Below are positions 43,582 to 45,000 of a DNA stretch of 45,000 nt, in pieces. The notes below the pieces were generated by a model. The model was given only the letters and a program-made list of their open reading frames with translations, was not told the origin of the DNA and made no database searches. Every line of letters begins with the position of its first letter. The stretch's first letter is position 1. The DNA comes from Prorocentrum cordatum (taxonomy: Eukaryota; Sar; Dinophyceae; Prorocentrales; Prorocentraceae): the NCBI GenBank assembly GCA_963575745.1, contig CAUYUJ010014773.1, positions 87,501-132,500 on the forward strand, given 5' to 3'. Position numbers and translations under genes: made by a program.

Positions 43582-44071
43582 GGCGTCGGCTGGGGATACG
43601 CGGGCCGACGCCGGCCGTCACCGCCGTCAGAGGCGTCTTGGTGCGATCTGCCTGCCGCCGTGCCAGGGGAGCATCCTCCAGCCGCGCGCTCGCGCGAGCC
43701 GCACCGGCAGCGCCTGCAAACCCCCGCGAGAAACCCAGGGCGCCCGCCGTCGGCGTCGCGAGGCCGAGCACCAGCAGCCCGGCGAGCAGCAGGCACCGCA
43801 GCGCCCAGACCTCCGCCTGGAGGTCGATGATGCGCCGCAGCTCCTGGTGGCGGGAACAGTGGCAGGCCTCCCCCGCGCCGCAGCCGGAGAAGGAGGGCGG
43901 CACCAGGAACAGAGCCGCGGGGGCCTGAGTCCAGCCCCAAGACCAGCAAGCGCCCAGAGTCGCGCCCCAGGCGGTCACCAGCGTCGCCCACAGCGAGGGC
44001 GGCCCGCATTTCATCCAGGCCAGCCGAGCCGGGGGCCTCTCGGACTTGAGCCACCGCGGTAGCGGAAGCAA
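43574..44071 (-). CDS. Small ORF at the 5' end of the YR retrotransposon
   Basis: 165 codons overlapping the gag-like ATG by 8 bases. It contains CGAGEACHCSRHQELRRI, a helix, and a hydrophobic segment RCLLLAGLLVLGLA that could span a membrane. It starts inside repeat A1. No recognised family; it could be a leader peptide or a chance frame. Confidence 0.35.
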   Translation of the reverse strand: MLPLPRWLKSERPPARLAWMKCGPPSLWATLVTAWGATLGACWSWGWTQAPAALFLVPPSFSGCGAGEACHCSRHQELRRIIDLQAEVWALRCLLLAGLLVLGLATPTAGALGFSRGFAGAAGAARASARLEDAPLARRQADRTKTPLTAVTAGVGPRIPSRRHG

Positions 44072-44087
44072 GGCTGAAACCTAGCGG
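44042..44087 (-). repeat. YR element repeat A1 (5' terminus)
   Basis: 46 bp matching A2 at 37637-37683. It defines the 5' end of the element on the minus strand. Confidence 0.92.
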
Positions 44088-44109
44088 GCGTGGAGGGGCC
44101 GAGGGCGAT

Positions 44110-44221
44110 TCACGTCTACGACTAAACAGAGAGAGAGGGGGGAGAAAGAGAGAGAGAGAGAGATAGAACAGAGAAATGATCTGTATATATATATATATAT
44201 ATATATGTATATGTATGTATA

Positions 44222-44271
<50 letters not shown>

Positions 44272-44622
44272 AAGAGCCAGAAATAGACAGAGAGAACAAG
44301 TATAGAGAGAGAGAGAGAGAAACAGAGAGAGAGAGAGACAGAGAGAGAAAGAGAGAGAGCGCAACAGAGAGATGAATATCGTGATAGAGAGAAAGAGAAG
44401 GGTAGAAAGCGAGAGAGACAGAGAGAGAGAGAGAGAGAGCGAGAGAAAGGATATATAGAGAGAGAGAGAGCAAGAGAGAACGAGAACGAGAGAGAGAGGG
44501 GGGGGGAAAAGAGAGAGAGAGAGAGAAAGAGAGAAAGAGAGAAGTAGAAAGAGAGACAGAAACAACAAACAAGACAGAGAGAGAGAGAGATGTAAAGAAA
44601 TTGTCATAACCAGCGAGCGAGC

Positions 44623-44656
<34 letters not shown>

Positions 44657-44720
44657 CAAAAAAAAAAGAGAACACAAGCAAAGAGAGTGAAAGAGGAAGT
44701 GGAGGTGGTCGAGGAGCGAA
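44110..44720. repeat. (GA)n microsatellite with an internal (TA)n tract
   Basis: AGAGAG-dominated purine DNA of about 600 bp, with a TATATATG/TA run at about 44185-44252. Minus-strand ORFs are Ser/Leu runs only. Confidence 0.95.
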
Positions 44721-44795
44721 AAAAAAAAGAAACACCACCTTGACAGCGGGCCGGGCCCGTCGGTGAGGAGGGGGGAAGCATCCAGGCTGCCGTTC

Positions 44796-44850
44796 CTGGA
44801 TCATGGAGAGGATGACGCCGCGGCCCACTCCTCGCGCCGCTCTGGCCACA
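44796..44850 (-). CDS. RUVBL2: Probable RUVBL2 upstream exon
   Basis: The minus strand encodes RGVILSMIQ ending at CAG (44798-44796), followed by GAACGG. Joined to the 36297 exon it gives [16 protein letters not shown], which is the wording expected just before the P-loop in RUVBL2. The donor would be G|GA, as at the other two introns. The 5' boundary is uncertain: AG|G at 44830 would make a 35 bp exon, but an earlier acceptor is possible. The match is short and the residues just upstream (ARAARGVGR) are less conserved, so confidence is moderate. Confidence 0.5.
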
Positions 44851-45000
44851 CTTTAGACACACACAACATACACACCAAACGCGAAAACCTTCCTTCCCAG
44901 ACCGAACTGCACTCTGTTACCGCGGCCCCAAACTTCCCATAACCTCCTTTCACCGCTAAAGCAAAAGTCCGGTCCGATCTATTATTTAAATCAAGCTTCA
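44851..45000. other. Window end, nothing recognised
   Basis: If the preceding exon is correct, this is RUVBL2 intron sequence and the N-terminal exons lie beyond the window. Confidence 0.4.

Larger units (their letters stand above)
37447..44087 (-). mobile_element. Tyrosine-recombinase retrotransposon with split direct repeats (PAT/Ngaro-like), decayed
   Basis: Minus-strand order: repeat A1 (44087-44042), small ORF, gag-like ORF, RT, RNase H, cytosine-methyltransferase-like domain, tyrosine recombinase, B1 (37801-37682), A2 (37683-37637), spacer of 60 bp, B2 (37576-37447). A1-ORFs-B1-A2-B2 is the split direct repeat layout of PAT/Ngaro-type YR retrotransposons, which integrate by recombination of a circular DNA and not by a DDE integrase. 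No aspartic protease or DDE integrase is seen. Frameshifts, an in-frame stop in the methyltransferase region, a (TA)n insertion and a changed RT motif C show it is inactive. It lies in the probable RUVBL2 intron, same strand. Confidence 0.85.

Noticed and set aside
44081-44862. Ser/Leu ORFs of 198 and 246 codons
   Set aside because: Translation of the (GA)n/(TA)n tract; only the short segment at 44796-44850 resembles RUVBL2.

Overview
This window is nuclear DNA from a dinoflagellate. The evidence is a spliced-leader (DinoSL) sequence fossilised in the genome, introns with GA...AG boundaries whose 3' exon starts with G, retroelements of types common in dinoflagellates, and a very low gene density with micro- and minisatellites everywhere. 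I cannot assign a genus. Every recognisable gene and retroelement reads from the minus strand, as in the unidirectional gene clusters of dinoflagellates.

Layout. 1-12.2 kb has no recognisable gene. It is a patchwork of tandem repeats, a 1.5 kb (CCA)n tract, polypurine (GGA)n tracts and short foldback (MITE-like) elements. 12.2-17.7 kb is a non-LTR retrotransposon (LINE) with an ORF1-like region, AP endonuclease and reverse transcriptase. It is broken by several frameshifts, begins with an exact DinoSL sequence, and is bracketed by (GGA)n tracts. 17.8-20.7 kb holds at least four foldback elements and no gene. 21.15-23.94 kb holds two intact intronless genes in tandem: a SAM methyltransferase with a DinoSL relic directly upstream of its ATG, and a secreted PF03407-type glycosyltransferase with a DxD motif. 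24.1-29.7 kb is again repeats and foldback elements.

29.8-44.8 kb is one large split gene, RUVBL2 (Reptin, a RuvB-like AAA+ ATPase). The 3' exon is 1,028 bp; two further exons of about 95 bp lie at 36.0-36.3 kb, and a probable short exon lies at 44.8 kb. Its 127 bp, 5.2 kb and probably 8.5 kb introns all begin with GA. The 5.2 kb intron contains a higher-order 77 bp satellite and a small Cys-rich (Stc1-like) reading frame preceded by a degenerate DinoSL. The 8.5 kb intron contains a nearly complete but decayed tyrosine-recombinase retrotransposon (gag-like, RT, RNase H, a cytosine-methyltransferase-like domain, tyrosine recombinase). It has the split direct repeat layout A1-ORFs-B1-A2-B2 of PAT/Ngaro-type elements, and two perfect palindromes sit inside its RT region.

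Together the window shows one conserved housekeeping gene enlarged by mobile DNA, two probable retroposed genes, and two classes of autonomous retroelement. Three sequences (the LINE, the methyltransferase, the Stc1-like ORF) carry traces of having passed through trans-spliced mRNA. Exon boundaries, the 44.8 kb exon and the domain calls were made by eye and were not tested by alignment or RNA data.
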